Shown one piece after another: positions 22,519 through 32,249 of a stretch of DNA of 64,000 nucleotides (positions within the stretch are counted from its first letter, which is position 1; each line of letters starts with the position of its first letter). This DNA comes from Gambelia wislizenii (Eukaryota > Chordata > Lepidosauria > Squamata > Crotaphytidae): the NCBI GenBank assembly GCA_030847615.1, contig JAUMIR010000003.1, positions 336,293,756 to 336,357,755 of the forward strand, given 5' to 3'. The notes beneath the pieces were generated by a model. That model did not search any database, was not told the DNA's origin, and saw nothing but the letters and a program-made list of their open reading frames with translations. A program made the position numbers and the translations under genes.

Positions 22519-22752
22519 AGAGCCTGCTTTGTGTAGTGGTTTGGGTATTGGACTAGGACTTCTGGACACCAGGGTTCAAATCCCCACTTGGTCATGAAAA
22601 TCCACTGTGTGACCCTGGGCAAGTCACACTCTCTCAACCTCAGAGAAAGCCAATGGAAAATTGCCTCTGAATAAATCTTGCAAAGAAAACCCTGTGATAG
22701 GGTTGCCTTAGAATCGCCCTAAGCTGGAAAACATACAGAAACAACAACAATA
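22519..22752 (+). mobile_element. tRNA-derived Sauria-like SINE, complete
   Basis: A-box region TTTGTGTAGTGGTTTGG and B box GGTTCAAATC (22573-22582). The body reads GGGCAAGTCACACTCTCTCA and CAAAGAAAACCCTGTGATAG, with an (AAC)n tail. Same family as 15152-15390. Confidence 0.85.
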
Positions 22753-22797
22753 TAGAAAATTCAAAAATCCATATTAATGATAAAAGTACCGCTTTTT

Positions 22798-22935
22798 AGG
22801 TACTACTGAGTACATAAAAGATACAGCCAAAAGACCATGAAAATATGTTGAAGCTTTTGAGATCTCCAGATCCCTTTGTCAGGCTGAATCCTACAAAGGG
22901 TAAGTTGTGGTTGATGAACTGACTTGATGCTGAAG
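22798..22935 (-). mobile_element. Penelope-like element fragment with hammerhead-like motif
   Basis: On the minus strand 22882 to 22851 reads CTGACAAAGGGATCTGGAGA then TCTCAAAAGCTT. GGGATC/GATCTC form a six-pair stem II around TGGA, placed as in a minimal hammerhead (CUGANGA - stem II - GAAA). The core is mutated (GA to AA; GAAA to AAAA), so it should be inactive. Family assignment rests on the recurrence of this sequence class in Penelope-like elements; no ORF is present. Confidence 0.5.
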
Positions 22936-22975
22936 TAGCTTTGTCTACAGAAGCTGGCATCCTGACGATGACTTG

Positions 22976-23199
22976 GGAGATTATCACACTATACTGTTAT
23001 AGCGTTATTATTTCACTTTAACTGCTATGGCTGCTTCCTATTGAATCCTAGGATTTGCAGTTTAGGGAGGGGCATTTAGAACTCTCAGCCAGAGAGCTCT
23101 TAGGCCTCACTAAACTACAAAGCCCAGAATTTCATAGGAGGCAGCCATAGCAGTTAAAGTGGAATAATAGCACTATAACAGCATAGTGTGATAAAAAGC
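22976..23199. mobile_element. Palindromic MITE (copy 2 of shared core)
   Basis: TATACTGTTATAGCGTTATT on the left is mirrored by AATAGCACTATAACAGCATA on the right. The core TTGAATCCTAGGATTTGCAG and CTCACTAAACTACAAAGCCC are shared with 1249 and 49675. Non-coding. Confidence 0.85.
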
Positions 23200-23716
23200 T
23201 TAGAGGAACATAAATCCCTTTTGGGATGGGGCATAGTGGACTATTCTCTTGCCCTTGCACTTCATCCCCAAATCTCCCACACCCATCATCATCACACCCC
23301 AGAGGGCACTGTTACTGCTCATTTTTATCAAAAGGAAGGGGAGGGGTGAAGTTATTCAGAACATCAAAATCCATCTGCTCTGAGATCCCAGGGGAATGGA
23401 AAGGTGGGTGTACTCCATTTGAGAATGCACCCTCATTTTCTCCCTGCCCTAACCAAGCTGATACCAGTTGTTTCTCGATGGCCTAAATCACCTTCTCCCT
23501 TCTCCACTGGTAAGCTGTTACAGACTGAGCATGCATTTGGTGTTGTATTTTGCAAAATTTAAGCCTCTGAAGCCTAAATAATAATAATGTACTTAGAAAC
23601 TGGCAAAGTATAAAGCAGAACTGACCAATTCCAGGCGGTAAGCCAACTAACTGTAAACAAAATAATAAGGGGAGAAATGGCTTGAAAGAGAACGTAAAGA
23701 AAATAATTCACGCATA
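23200..23716. other. Unassigned sequence
   Basis: No gene is seen; small ORFs lack domains. Confidence 0.4.
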
Positions 23717-24210
23717 GGACTTTATCAGACCACACCCCCAAAGCCCGTTCTTTTGCTGGCATAACTTTGCCGTTTTTAAGCTGGCAAAAGAACTCCCCAT
23801 GCCACACTTACCTTCCTTCCCATCCAAGGCTTACCTGGCAATGAAAGAGGAAGTGAATGGAGCTCCATTCACTTCCTCGTTTGAAATCCTGTGTATTCTC
23901 ATGAGAATACATAGTGCAGGAAATTTTAAAAATACACCAAAAAACAAAACAAAATAAAAGTTTTAAAAGGCACATAAACACACTTTAAAACTTACAAGTA
24001 AATTGCGGAGGGTCATAAAAAGTGTGTCCAACCATTCAAACTGCATTCACATGAGTACAATGGCGTGAAGTTTCAAAAACTGACAATGCACTAAAGTGCC
24101 ACAGGGGATTTATTGACAGGAATTTTACAAGACATAAATGTGAAAGGGCAATGTTGTGTGGTATGTGCAACCTTTTGCGTTTATGTGGCATCCTTATGAC
24201 ACCGTATTTG
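23717..24210. mobile_element. T-family DNA transposon (T1), left 494 bp
   Basis: Begins GGACTTTATCAGACCACACC after ATA (23714-23716). The other end is 8 kb away at 32231-32249, followed by ATA, because L1B inserted at 24210. Contains GTATTCTCATGAGAATAC (23893-23910) as an internal palindrome, like other T copies. Non-coding. Confidence 0.85.
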
Positions 24211-24684
24211 TATTATTATTATTATTATTATTATATTTTTAAAATACACATTTTCATATAAATAAAAATATATACAATCAACTTCCTTCTCGTCTATGTT
24301 TGAACTTGCTTTCACATCCATATTAACTTTCTTATCTAACAGTTTAAACATTTCCTACACAGAAAAACATTTTTGATACAGAGCCTTTAAAGAAATTTGC
24401 TATATATTAATTCACAAAAATTCCCTGTATCTCCAACAGTGGATTTATCCCATAATTCCCTTAATTTTCCATTCTAGATTCCAATTACATCTAAGATTAA
24501 TCCATTAACCATGTTACAGCATATTCATTCCATTCCGTTTTCCAAAATTCAATTAGGTTTTTCCATTCCTTTCTAAATGTATCTGTAGATTGGTGTTTGA
24601 TCCAACACGTAAATTGAACCATTCGTGCCATTTCTAGTAATCTGAACATCCATTCCTTGGTGTTTGGAGTAATTTTCTGTTTCC
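24211..24684 (-). pseudogene. L1B 3' part: end of ORF2 and 3'UTR
   Basis: Minus strand. From ~24680 to ~24510 the frame reads PNTKEWMFRLLEMARMVQ ... FRKEWKNLIEFWKTEW, then a stop, the usual L1 ORF2 C terminus. The 3'UTR follows and the tail has become (TAA)n (24211-24233). The upstream half of the same ORF lies at 31092-32230; the frame is continuous across the L1A insertion. Bases 24670-24684 (TAATTTTCTGTTTCC) are the L1A target duplication. Confidence 0.85.
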
Positions 24685-25043
24685 TTTTTTTTTTTTTAAA
24701 TATAGTTTTTATTAATAAAAGTCGTCATGTAAATTACAAAAGGTAAACATTAGCATCACATCAATATCCATGATCAACCACATACATAAAAATTCTGACT
24801 TCCCCCGTCCAAATAAACTCAAGGTATTTTTATGAATACCTTATCTTTATTTTCCTCCCTTCCTTCTAATCCCTTTTAGTCAGCTCTTTGTATTATTTAA
24901 CTCTTTGCATATGCTAATATTCACTATCTCATCTCTCCTGTTCTTCAATTTCTTCCCTATTTCTTCTTCCTCCTTTCACTGTTCCTCAACCTTCTCTTTA
25001 CTTATATTTTTAAGAATCCTGTTCTTTCCCCGTTCTGTTTTCC

Positions 25044-28000
25044 TTATATCTCTGTATCTTTATTTACCCCCCATCTTGTCTTACAATAGTCCACTATTGG
25101 CAACCATTCTTCTTCTGTTTCTGACGCCGCACCTTGATTAATTATTCGGGTTAATTTGTCATTTTCCCTCATTATAATTATTTTGTTTAACCAATCTTCT
25201 ATCTTTGGTTCTTCTTTATTTTTCCATTGTGCCGCAATTGTCATTCTCGCAGCTGTACATAGATACAATAGTACTCTCCAATACTTTCCTTCTACATTTT
25301 TTTCCAAAATTGAAGTAATATTGAGGAGGTATAGCTTGGGGTTCAGTTCAAATGTGATGTTAAATATTTTTTGAATTATTTTGTGCACCTTCATCCAAAA
25401 TTTACTTATAACTGAGCAAGTCCACCATGCATGTTTCAATGTACCTCTTTCTTTCTGGCATTTCCAACAGCTGTTCTCTTTTACCCCATAAATTTTGCTT
25501 ATTCTGTCCGGTGTGAGATACCATCTGTTGCTTATCTTAAAGAAGTTTTCCTTTAAATCCTGACAGGCCGTAAACTTTTTAGTTTTCTTCCATGCTTGTT
25601 CCCATTCACTTAGTTGAATTTCTTCCCCTATGTCTATGGCCCATTTTATCATGGCATCTCTCACTTGTTCTGTGGCTAAATGTTCTGACATCAGTAAATT
25701 GTACAGTCTTGTAATCTTTTTCGTCTTGTTATCCCACATAATCTTTTGCAGATCTGTCGGGCTGTCTAAAAAGCCACACTCTTTTTCATCCTTCTTAAAC
25801 CTGCTGAATATCTGTTGGTATGAGAACCAGTTGAATTGCCACCCCTCCTGCTGTAATTCCTCTCTTGTTTTTAGTTCTAGCTTTCCATCTTTCTCAATCT
25901 TTAGTAATTCCCTGTATGTAATCCAGCCATCCGTTTTCCCGATTTGTCCCCATCTTCCCAAGAATGCTTCTACTGGGGATATCCACTTCGGTATTTTCCC
26001 AAACTGCTGCTTATATATTATGTTCCAACTTTGTAGCAGTGCTCTCCTTACGATGTGGTTATTGAAGTCTTTATGTATTACTGCCTTGTTATATCCTATG
26101 TAAGCATGCCAGCCCAGTCTTAGTCCGGCTCCTTCTAACGTTAAGAGGTTCTGATTTTCTAATTTCATCCAGTCACTTATCCATACCAAGGAGCATGCCC
26201 TGTGATAGTTTTGCAAATCGGGTAAGTCTAGTCCTCCTCTCTCAGATCTTTCCAATAAGGTTTGCCATTTCACCCTTGCTTTGCGGCCATTCCAAATAAA
26301 CTCACTTAGATCTTTTTTCCACCTTAGGAAGGCTTTTTCTTTTGAGATGATTGGTATAGTTTGAAACAAGAATATCATTTTCGGAAGGACCACCATTTTT
26401 ATAGCTGCTATCCTTCCCATTAACGAAAGTTTCAGTTTGGACCATGTCTTAAATTTTCCCTTGATTACTTCCCAGGTTTTTTCGTAGTTTTGTTCAAAAA
26501 GATCTAAATTTCTACCCGATATCCAGACTCCCAAATATTTTGCTCTTTTCTCTAGTTTACATTTAGACTTTATCCTTAAAGCTTCTTGCTCTTTGCTTGT
26601 TAAATTTTTAGTTATTATTATAGTTTTTTCCTTGTTAATCTTGAACCCAGCATATCCTCCAAATTCTTCGATCGTTTCTATTAGTTGGTTTATATTGTTC
26701 ATGGGGTTTTCGAGAATGACCGCTATGTCGTCCGCGTAAGCTCTAACTTTGTATTCCTGGTCTTTGATTCTGATTCCTTGTATCTTTTTTTCTTCTCTAA
26801 TTTTATTAAGCAATATTTCTATTACTGTAATAAATAGTAGAGGAGACAGAGGACAACCTTGTCTAGTGCCTTTTTGTATCTGAATTTCCTCTGATCTCTC
26901 TCCATTTATTATAATAGACGCCTTCTGATCCTCGTATATTTTTCCTATATTGGATATCATGAATTGACCAAAGCCGAGTTCCTCCAGTACTTTAATCAGG
27001 CAGCCCCAGTTGATATTATCAAATGCTTTCTCTGCATCCGCGAAGATTATTGCTGCCTTATGTTCATTATTTCTTTCCAGGAATTCCAAAATGTCAATTA
27101 TGTATCTAATGTTCATCGATAGCAATCTTCCCGGTAAAAAGCCACACTGTTCCGGACGTATTATTTCCTTTAGGACCCCTTTTAATCTGTTTGCTAGCAT
27201 ACTGGTGTAAATCTTGTAATCTCCGTTTAACAGGGATATCGGACGATAATTTTTGACCTCTGTCTTTTCCTTGCCCTCTTTCAGAATCATTGTAATGTTT
27301 GCCATTTTCCAAGTATCCGGGATCCCTTCCTTGTATATCTTGTTGATAACTTCTAGCAGCTGAGTCGATATTTCTGTTTCGAAAGCTTTATAGAAACTAT
27401 TCGTGAACCCATCCGGGCCCGGCGCTTTGTCTTTTTTTAGATCTTGAATCACTTTGGACAGCTCCTCTAATGTGAACGGCGTCGATAGTTTCGCCCTGTC
27501 GTCTTCGGAAAGTTTCGCATACTTGTTCTCCTTTATATATCTACCCATATTGCTTTTCCAGACCTCATCTTGAGCTGATTCCTTATATAGAGAGGAGTAG
27601 TACTTGACAAAGGCCTTCTTTATGTCTTCTTGAAAAGTCAAAGTTTCCCCCTCCATCTTAATTTCGGATATCATCCTTCTTTCTTTTTCCTTTTTCAATC
27701 TATAAGCCAGCCATCTCCCTGACTTATTGGCCTGTTCAAACGTCTTTTGTTTCATCCTCTTTAGTTTCAGTCCGATCTCTTCAGCCGATGTCTTATTTAT
27801 CGATTTTTTTAGCAGATCAATTTCTTTAATTAATGATTTACTTTGAGGTTTTTTTCTCAATTCTTTCTCTTTTTCTTTCAATTTTTGCAGGGATTCTTGA
27901 TTTCTGGCTCTTCTAGTTCTAGCTTGTTCTGCCCCTTTTTGTAGGAGTAATCCTCTTATAGTTGCTTTAAACGCATCCCATACAATCCTTATTTCCATGC

Positions 28001-28484
28001 CCTCCTTGTTTTCCTTAAAAAATTGATTTATTTCTGCTTTCATTCTTCTTACAAAGTTTTCTTCTTTTAATACTTCTTCTCTGAATCTCCATACATATTC
28101 TTTCTTAAATAAAGTCATGTTTAGATTTATGGGGTTGTGATCTGATATGATTTTCGGTATTATGTCCATATCTTTTATTTTTGGCAGTAGATTCTTCGAT
28201 ATCCAGAACATGTCAATCCTAGACATAGTTTTATGAGCATCTGAATAAAATGTATAACCTTTTTCTTCTTGATATTTGGCTGTCCATAAGTCTGTTAACT
28301 GAAATTCTTCTATTAAATCAAAGCAAACCTGCGGTAGTCTTCCCTGATTCTTCTTGTTTCCTCCCGATCTATCCCTTTTTCCGTCCAGGACTCCGTTAAA
28401 ATCTCCTGCTATTACTATTGTGCCTTTTTCTAATTTTGCCAGTTCCTTATGTAGGTACTTGTAAAAATGTTCTTTTTTCGCCAT
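25044..28484 (-). CDS. L1 ORF2 (endonuclease C-part, RT, Cys-rich), 1146 codons open
   Basis: Main part of L1A ORF2, separated from its first ~85 codons by the inversion. Listed start is the first Met after the break; the true ORF begins at 30820 (+), and the in-sense frame extends upstream to ~28567. Endonuclease motifs GDFNGV (residues 27-32) and SDHNPI (114-119). RT: KDKAPGPDGFTNSFYK (351-366), NYRPISLLN (412-420), EQCGFLPGR (445-453), FADAEKAFDNINWG (481-494), KGTRQGCPLSPLLF (538-551), AYADDIAVI (582-590, catalytic YADD). C terminus has a CWKC...H...C knuckle. Open throughout, so a recent insertion, but unable to make ORF2p because of the inversion. Confidence 0.9.
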   Translation of the reverse strand: MAKKEHFYKYLHKELAKLEKGTIVIAGDFNGVLDGKRDRSGGNKKNQGRLPQVCFDLIEEFQLTDLWTAKYQEEKGYTFYSDAHKTMSRIDMFWISKNLLPKIKDMDIIPKIISDHNPINLNMTLFKKEYVWRFREEVLKEENFVRRMKAEINQFFKENKEGMEIRIVWDAFKATIRGLLLQKGAEQARTRRARNQESLQKLKEKEKELRKKPQSKSLIKEIDLLKKSINKTSAEEIGLKLKRMKQKTFEQANKSGRWLAYRLKKEKERRMISEIKMEGETLTFQEDIKKAFVKYYSSLYKESAQDEVWKSNMGRYIKENKYAKLSEDDRAKLSTPFTLEELSKVIQDLKKDKAPGPDGFTNSFYKAFETEISTQLLEVINKIYKEGIPDTWKMANITMILKEGKEKTEVKNYRPISLLNGDYKIYTSMLANRLKGVLKEIIRPEQCGFLPGRLLSMNIRYIIDILEFLERNNEHKAAIIFADAEKAFDNINWGCLIKVLEELGFGQFMISNIGKIYEDQKASIIINGERSEEIQIQKGTRQGCPLSPLLFITVIEILLNKIREEKKIQGIRIKDQEYKVRAYADDIAVILENPMNNINQLIETIEEFGGYAGFKINKEKTIIITKNLTSKEQEALRIKSKCKLEKRAKYLGVWISGRNLDLFEQNYEKTWEVIKGKFKTWSKLKLSLMGRIAAIKMVVLPKMIFLFQTIPIISKEKAFLRWKKDLSEFIWNGRKARVKWQTLLERSERGGLDLPDLQNYHRACSLVWISDWMKLENQNLLTLEGAGLRLGWHAYIGYNKAVIHKDFNNHIVRRALLQSWNIIYKQQFGKIPKWISPVEAFLGRWGQIGKTDGWITYRELLKIEKDGKLELKTREELQQEGWQFNWFSYQQIFSRFKKDEKECGFLDSPTDLQKIMWDNKTKKITRLYNLLMSEHLATEQVRDAMIKWAIDIGEEIQLSEWEQAWKKTKKFTACQDLKENFFKISNRWYLTPDRISKIYGVKENSCWKCQKERGTLKHAWWTCSVISKFWMKVHKIIQKIFNITFELNPKLYLLNITSILEKNVEGKYWRVLLYLCTAARMTIAAQWKNKEEPKIEDWLNKIIIMRENDKLTRIINQGAASETEEEWLPIVDYCKTRWGVNKDTEI

Positions 28485-28567
28485 TGGCCCATAGATTACA
28501 ATAACATATATTTTTTGGTTAGGTAAGTTTAATTCTATCCCAATTAAATGGCCTTCATTATCATTTT

Positions 28568-29772
28568 GGCTACTAAGTGGGTTTCCTCATCTGTTTTTGA
28601 AAAATACAGTCAGAATAAGGTGGATCTGGGATAGTTGGTTAAGATAGTGGGGACTGCTACACTTTCATATTTTTACTTACTCTAAAATTGGAGGAAAGAT
28701 ATGAGAAGGGTGACGCAGCAACGGAATAAATAAATAATCAAATACGCAGTCAGTAAGCTGGCTAACCTTGGTGGGGAGAAGGAGAAGAGGGAGGAGGGGC
28801 TTAAAGTGACGAGGAGGAAAGAGAGTTTGATAGAGCTATCCCAAAACCTGAAGTGGATTGTAAGGTCGATACAACAGTGAGGGCTTATAAGGGAACTAAA
28901 GTCCGCTGAGGAGGAGGGGTGTAAATCTTTATTGGAGAGGAGAGGAACAGACTGACGGCCATTAATCAGAAGGGCAGACGGGGAGTATAAACGTGAGAGG
29001 TCGAGCAGAGGAGGATTGGCGGTGGATCAGAAGGACTACAGGGGACAGACGGAAAAGAGAGGAAACGCGAGCGTGGCTGGGAGAGAGGATCTGGCAGGAG
29101 ACGTGCGATTTGCAGGTTGGAGTTCGGGTGTAGTTGGAGCAGACGGGCGAGCGGTGGATCGTGATGGATAGAGGCATCGGGAGTGGCTTGAGCAGACGGA
29201 GGAGCGATGGGGCGTGGCGAATAAAGAGGTCGGGAGCGGCTGGAGCAGAAGGAGGAGTACGGAGCGAGACGGATAGATAGGCTGAGAGCAGTGAGAATAG
29301 ACGGGCGAGCAGAAGAACGGGTCGGATAGAAAAGTAGCGATCGGAAGGAGCAGACGGAGGAGTGGCAAACACGACGGATAGAGAGGTGGGAAGTGACGGG
29401 AGCAGACGGAGGAGGAGCGAAACGTGACGGATCGAGAGGCTGGGAGCGAATTAAACGAAGGAGCGGACTGGAACTAGACGGAACGGAGCTACAATTATAG
29501 TAATAATTAACAAAAAAAAACCTATAGATTAAGGCTACACCAGTACTGAAAATTAGAGTGATTTACATTACCTGTTGTTCTACCAGATTGCTCAAGGGAA
29601 GGGGGAGAGGAGTGAGGGAAAATAGATGAGAAAAGAAAGGGGGAGATACGGAGAAATAAGGAAACCAAAGGGGGAAAGCCACACTGATTGATTGGAACAA
29701 TTTATAAACATAATTACTGACATACAAGTACAAATACATAAGAGAGAGTGAATAAGGGTAGGGTCTAGACGG
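28568..29772 (+). promoter_or_regulatory. L1A 5'UTR (in the inverted segment)
   Basis: About 1.2 kb upstream of ORF1, beginning at the inversion joint. It is purine-rich on the + strand and rich in CpG compared with the surrounding DNA. The middle consists of ~53-bp tandem units (29137-29452); a unique AT-richer part precedes ORF1. By analogy with other vertebrate L1s it should hold the Pol II promoter. Whether 28568 is the true element 5' end cannot be decided from one copy. Confidence 0.75.
29137..29452 (+). repeat. Six ~53-bp tandem monomers in the L1A 5'UTR
   Basis: Units start at 29137, 29190, 29243, 29295, 29348 and 29400, i.e. 53, 53, 52, 53, 52 and ~53 bp. Each starts GAGCAGACGG-like (unit 4 GAATAGACGG) and has a GGATAGA/GGATCGA-like centre and a GGGAGCGGCTG-like end. 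Divergence among units is moderate, and period is strictly kept. Older, less regular units may extend left to ~28965. Confidence 0.85.
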
Positions 29773-30816
29773 ATGGCTTCGGGGTTAAGACCAAGGGCTT
29801 ATACTACCTCTCAGGTATCAACTATAAAAAGAACCCCAATAGAAATGTCACCCAAGCAAATAGATATGAATACGCAAATTCTGGAAGAATTAAAGTCGTT
29901 TAAGAGGGAGATAAAGGAGGAAATCCGGAGTCTAAAGAAAGAGATGAAGCAGGATTTTGAGAGAATAGAGAAGAGACTAGACAAAATGTCAACGAATATG
30001 AAAAGAATTGAAGGAGAAGTAGATGAGGTGAAAAATAGGACAACAAATCTAGAAAAACAAACAATCAGTTTATCAAGAGAGGTAGATAAAGAGAAACAGA
30101 CTAATCTCACCCAAGAATTAAGATACAGGGAGAAATGTGTTAAACTGAGAGGTCTAGCAGAAATGAGGTTCGAGAACTTGCAGGAAAGGTTGATTCCGGT
30201 TATTGCAAATTACGTAGAAGAAGAAGAAGAGAATATTGAGAAAGAGATAGAAAGAATGTTTAGAGCGAGTTCAGCTGTTGCAAAGGAGCGGAATCTACCA
30301 AGGGATATTGTGATTTCATTTATTAGGCCAAAATATAGAGACAAGTTAATACAAAGAAACTATACTCAAAAACTAATAATAGAAGGAAAAGAGATTCAAA
30401 TTTATAAAGACATCCCTAATGAGATCTTAAGGAAGAGACATGACTATAAACAACTTACTCAAAGACTAACAAGATTGGGGATTAACTTCAGATGGGAGCG
30501 GATAGAAGGAATCTCTTTAATGTTTCGTCAGAAGAGGTACAGGATAAATTCAGCGGAGAAAATAAAAGAAATGATGGAGAAGCTGGATGAGGAGGAAAAA
30601 GATAAGAGAAGAAAGAAAACGAAAAAAGACGAGGATAGACACTTAAAGAAGAGCCCAGGGGAAGGTAACCGAGAGGAAAGGGAAGAAGGAGATAAGAAAT
30701 CTGAGGAAGAAGAAGCGTCTAGTGGGAGATCAGAGAAAGATGGAGAGGAAGAAGGAGATGAGCAGAGGCAGGAAAGGGAAGCAGGAGAAGAGGAAGGAGA
30801 AGATGGGGAAATATAG
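29773..30816 (+). CDS. L1 ORF1 protein (coiled coil, RRM, CTD), intact
   Basis: 347 codons. Residues ~25-120 are heptad-rich and charged (ILEELKSFKREIKEEIRSLK), the trimerising coiled coil. The RRM starts near YREKCVKLRGLAEM (~125-140). The C-terminal domain has YTQKLIIEGKEIQIYKDIP and LRKRHDYKQLTQRL (~210-240), where the conserved Arg-rich 'R..R..f..l...L' segment normally lies. The last ~75 residues are a Lys- then Glu-rich low-complexity tail. An RNA-binding chaperone of the L1 RNP. ORF2 starts three bases after the stop. Lies in the inverted part but is internally unbroken. Confidence 0.9.
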   Translation: MASGLRPRAYTTSQVSTIKRTPIEMSPKQIDMNTQILEELKSFKREIKEEIRSLKKEMKQDFERIEKRLDKMSTNMKRIEGEVDEVKNRTTNLEKQTISLSREVDKEKQTNLTQELRYREKCVKLRGLAEMRFENLQERLIPVIANYVEEEEENIEKEIERMFRASSAVAKERNLPRDIVISFIRPKYRDKLIQRNYTQKLIIEGKEIQIYKDIPNEILRKRHDYKQLTQRLTRLGINFRWERIEGISLMFRQKRYRINSAEKIKEMMEKLDEEEKDKRRKKTKKDEDRHLKKSPGEGNREEREEGDKKSEEEEASSGRSEKDGEEEGDEQRQEREAGEEEGEDGEI

Positions 30817-30819
30817 ATA

Positions 30820-31076
30820 ATGTCCCTAAGAATAACATCATGGAATGTTAAGGGATTGAACACACTGGTTAAGAGAAGGAAAGTATACCACTATCTGGAA
30901 AAGAATAAAGCTGAGATAACATGCCTACAAGAAGTTAGAATACGACAGAGCGAGAAGAAATACTTAAAAAACCAAAAACTAGGTCAAGAATTCTCCTCTC
31001 TATCGACAAAAAAGAAAGAAGGGGTTGTGGTCTATGTAAGCAAGAAATATGAAGCAAAACTGATAATAAATGATAA
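30820..31076 (+). CDS. L1A ORF2 N terminus (first ~85 codons), in inverted segment
   Basis: Starts MSLRITSWNVKGLNT, the first strand of the APE fold with its catalytic Asn, then CLQEVRI with the catalytic Glu (~residue 40). It continues to VSKKYEAKLIINDN, where the L1A sequence ends at 31076. Further codons up to 31209 are target DNA (L1B) read in the wrong sense and are not L1 protein. The spacing to ORF1 (stop, ATA, ATG) suggests reinitiation. Confidence 0.9.
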
Positions 31077-31091
31077 TAATTTTCTGTTTCC

Positions 31092-32230
31092 AATATCTTG
31101 CGTAACTGATCCTTGCAGTGGTGGTCATGTAAAGCATTATATTTTTAAATTCCTTAAGAAAATCTGTATCCAGCAATATTTAACAAATATAGTACTGGTT
31201 TTAGTCTAAAATTTATTTTTAATATCCTTCTTATTGAATTGTGTATGTTGACCCAAAATTCTTTTGCTGCTTTACAAGACCACCAGATGTGATATAGTGA
31301 CCCATTGATGTCTTCACATTTCCAACTATTACTTCTCATTTCTTTATACATTTTTGCTAGTTTTAGTGGTGATATATACCAACGTAATTGCATTTTATAA
31401 CTGTTCTCTCTAAATTCAGAACATGGTGAGAATTTCATGTTTTTATTCCAAAGTGTCTCCCATTCTTCTAATAAAATATTCCGCCCAATATTCTTAGACC
31501 ATTCTATCATATACTCTTTAACTGATTCTGGTTCCAAATCTGATTTTAATAATAGCTTGTACACCTTTGATATTCTGAACTCCTTATCTTCCATTATCCA
31601 TTTATCAAGTTCTGTCATTTGGTGTTCCATAGCTAATAGTTTCTTATCCAATTTATATCTTTCCATAGAGTTGATGATATTGGAACCAATTACAGGTTTT
31701 TTGATCCACCTCTAGTTCTTCTCTTGTTTTTAACCTACTAGGCCTCTCCTGAAAATTTATTAAATCCTTATATGTCCACCAGCTCTCTAAATGTGTCATT
31801 TCAGTTTGTCTAATTGTTTCCGGCGGGGAGACCCACAATGGTAACTTTGTATAGATCTTGTTTTTGGTTCTCTTCCATGTCTTTAACAAGGCTTTTCTAA
31901 TAAAATGATTATTAAAACTTTTATTGATCTTTTCTCTTTCATACCACAGATACGCATGTAAACCGTACCTTATATCTACCCCTTCTAATGTTGTTATTTT
32001 ATCATTTTCCAAAGTAAACCATTCAAATAACCAAGCCATAGCACAAGATTGATGATACAATTTTAAACTTGGTAATCCTAAACCTCCTCTAGATTTTTCA
32101 TCTTGTAAAATTTTCCATTTCACTCTAGGTTTCTTATTTTGCCATATAAATTTAGACAATTCTACGTCCCATGCTTTAAATAGCTTGTTGTTGCATAGTA
32201 TAGGGAGATTTTGAAAAAGATAGAGCATTT
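31092..32230 (-). pseudogene. L1B ORF2 C-terminal third, 5' truncated
   Basis: Older L1 on the minus strand. Reads MLYLFQNLPI, WDVELSKFIWQNKKPRVKW, SRGGLGLPSLKLYHQSCAMA, then a frame change near 31660 and LEEWETLWNKNMKFSPC, SNSWKCEDINGSLYHIWWSC (the Cys/His knuckle), LKPVLYLLNIAGYRF. A further frameshift near 31160 precedes the break by L1A. 5' truncation is at ~32230, next to ATTTG shared with 24206-24210. Confidence 0.9.
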
Positions 32231-32249
32231 GGTGTGTCTGATAACATCC
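32231..32249. mobile_element. T1 right terminus
   Basis: GGTGTGTCTGATAACATCC is the inverted partner of the T1 left end at 23717, followed by ATA (32250-32252), the same three bases that precede the left end. Confidence 0.8.

Larger units (their letters stand above)
24685..31076 (-). mobile_element. L1A: young L1 with 5' inversion, inserted in L1B
   Basis: Flanked by the 15-bp duplication TAATTTTCTGTTTCC (24670-24684 and 31077-31091). Read on the minus strand, the 3' two-thirds (28567 down to 24685, ending in a 13-base poly(T) = poly(A)) is in sense. The 5' third (28568-31076) is inverted, running 5'UTR, ORF1 and ORF2 start on the + strand. The two parts meet in ORF2 at a shared AATGATAAT, so almost nothing is lost. 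This is the structure expected from twin priming. Both ORFs are otherwise open. Confidence 0.9.

Noticed and set aside
25630..26103. 157-codon + strand ORF inside L1A
   Set aside because: Antisense shadow of the open ORF2; low-complexity, no domain.
28962..29372. Open minus-strand ORFs (136 and 110 codons, Ser/Pro/Leu-rich)
   Set aside because: They are the antisense of the 53-bp monomer array in the L1 5'UTR; periodic sequence without stops, with no domain.
30528..30863. Ser-rich minus ORF over the end of L1 ORF1
   Set aside because: Antisense of the Glu/Lys-rich ORF1 tail.
31077..31209. C-terminal part of the 129-codon ORF starting at 30820
   Set aside because: Past 31076 the sequence is L1B target DNA in antisense; not part of the L1A protein.
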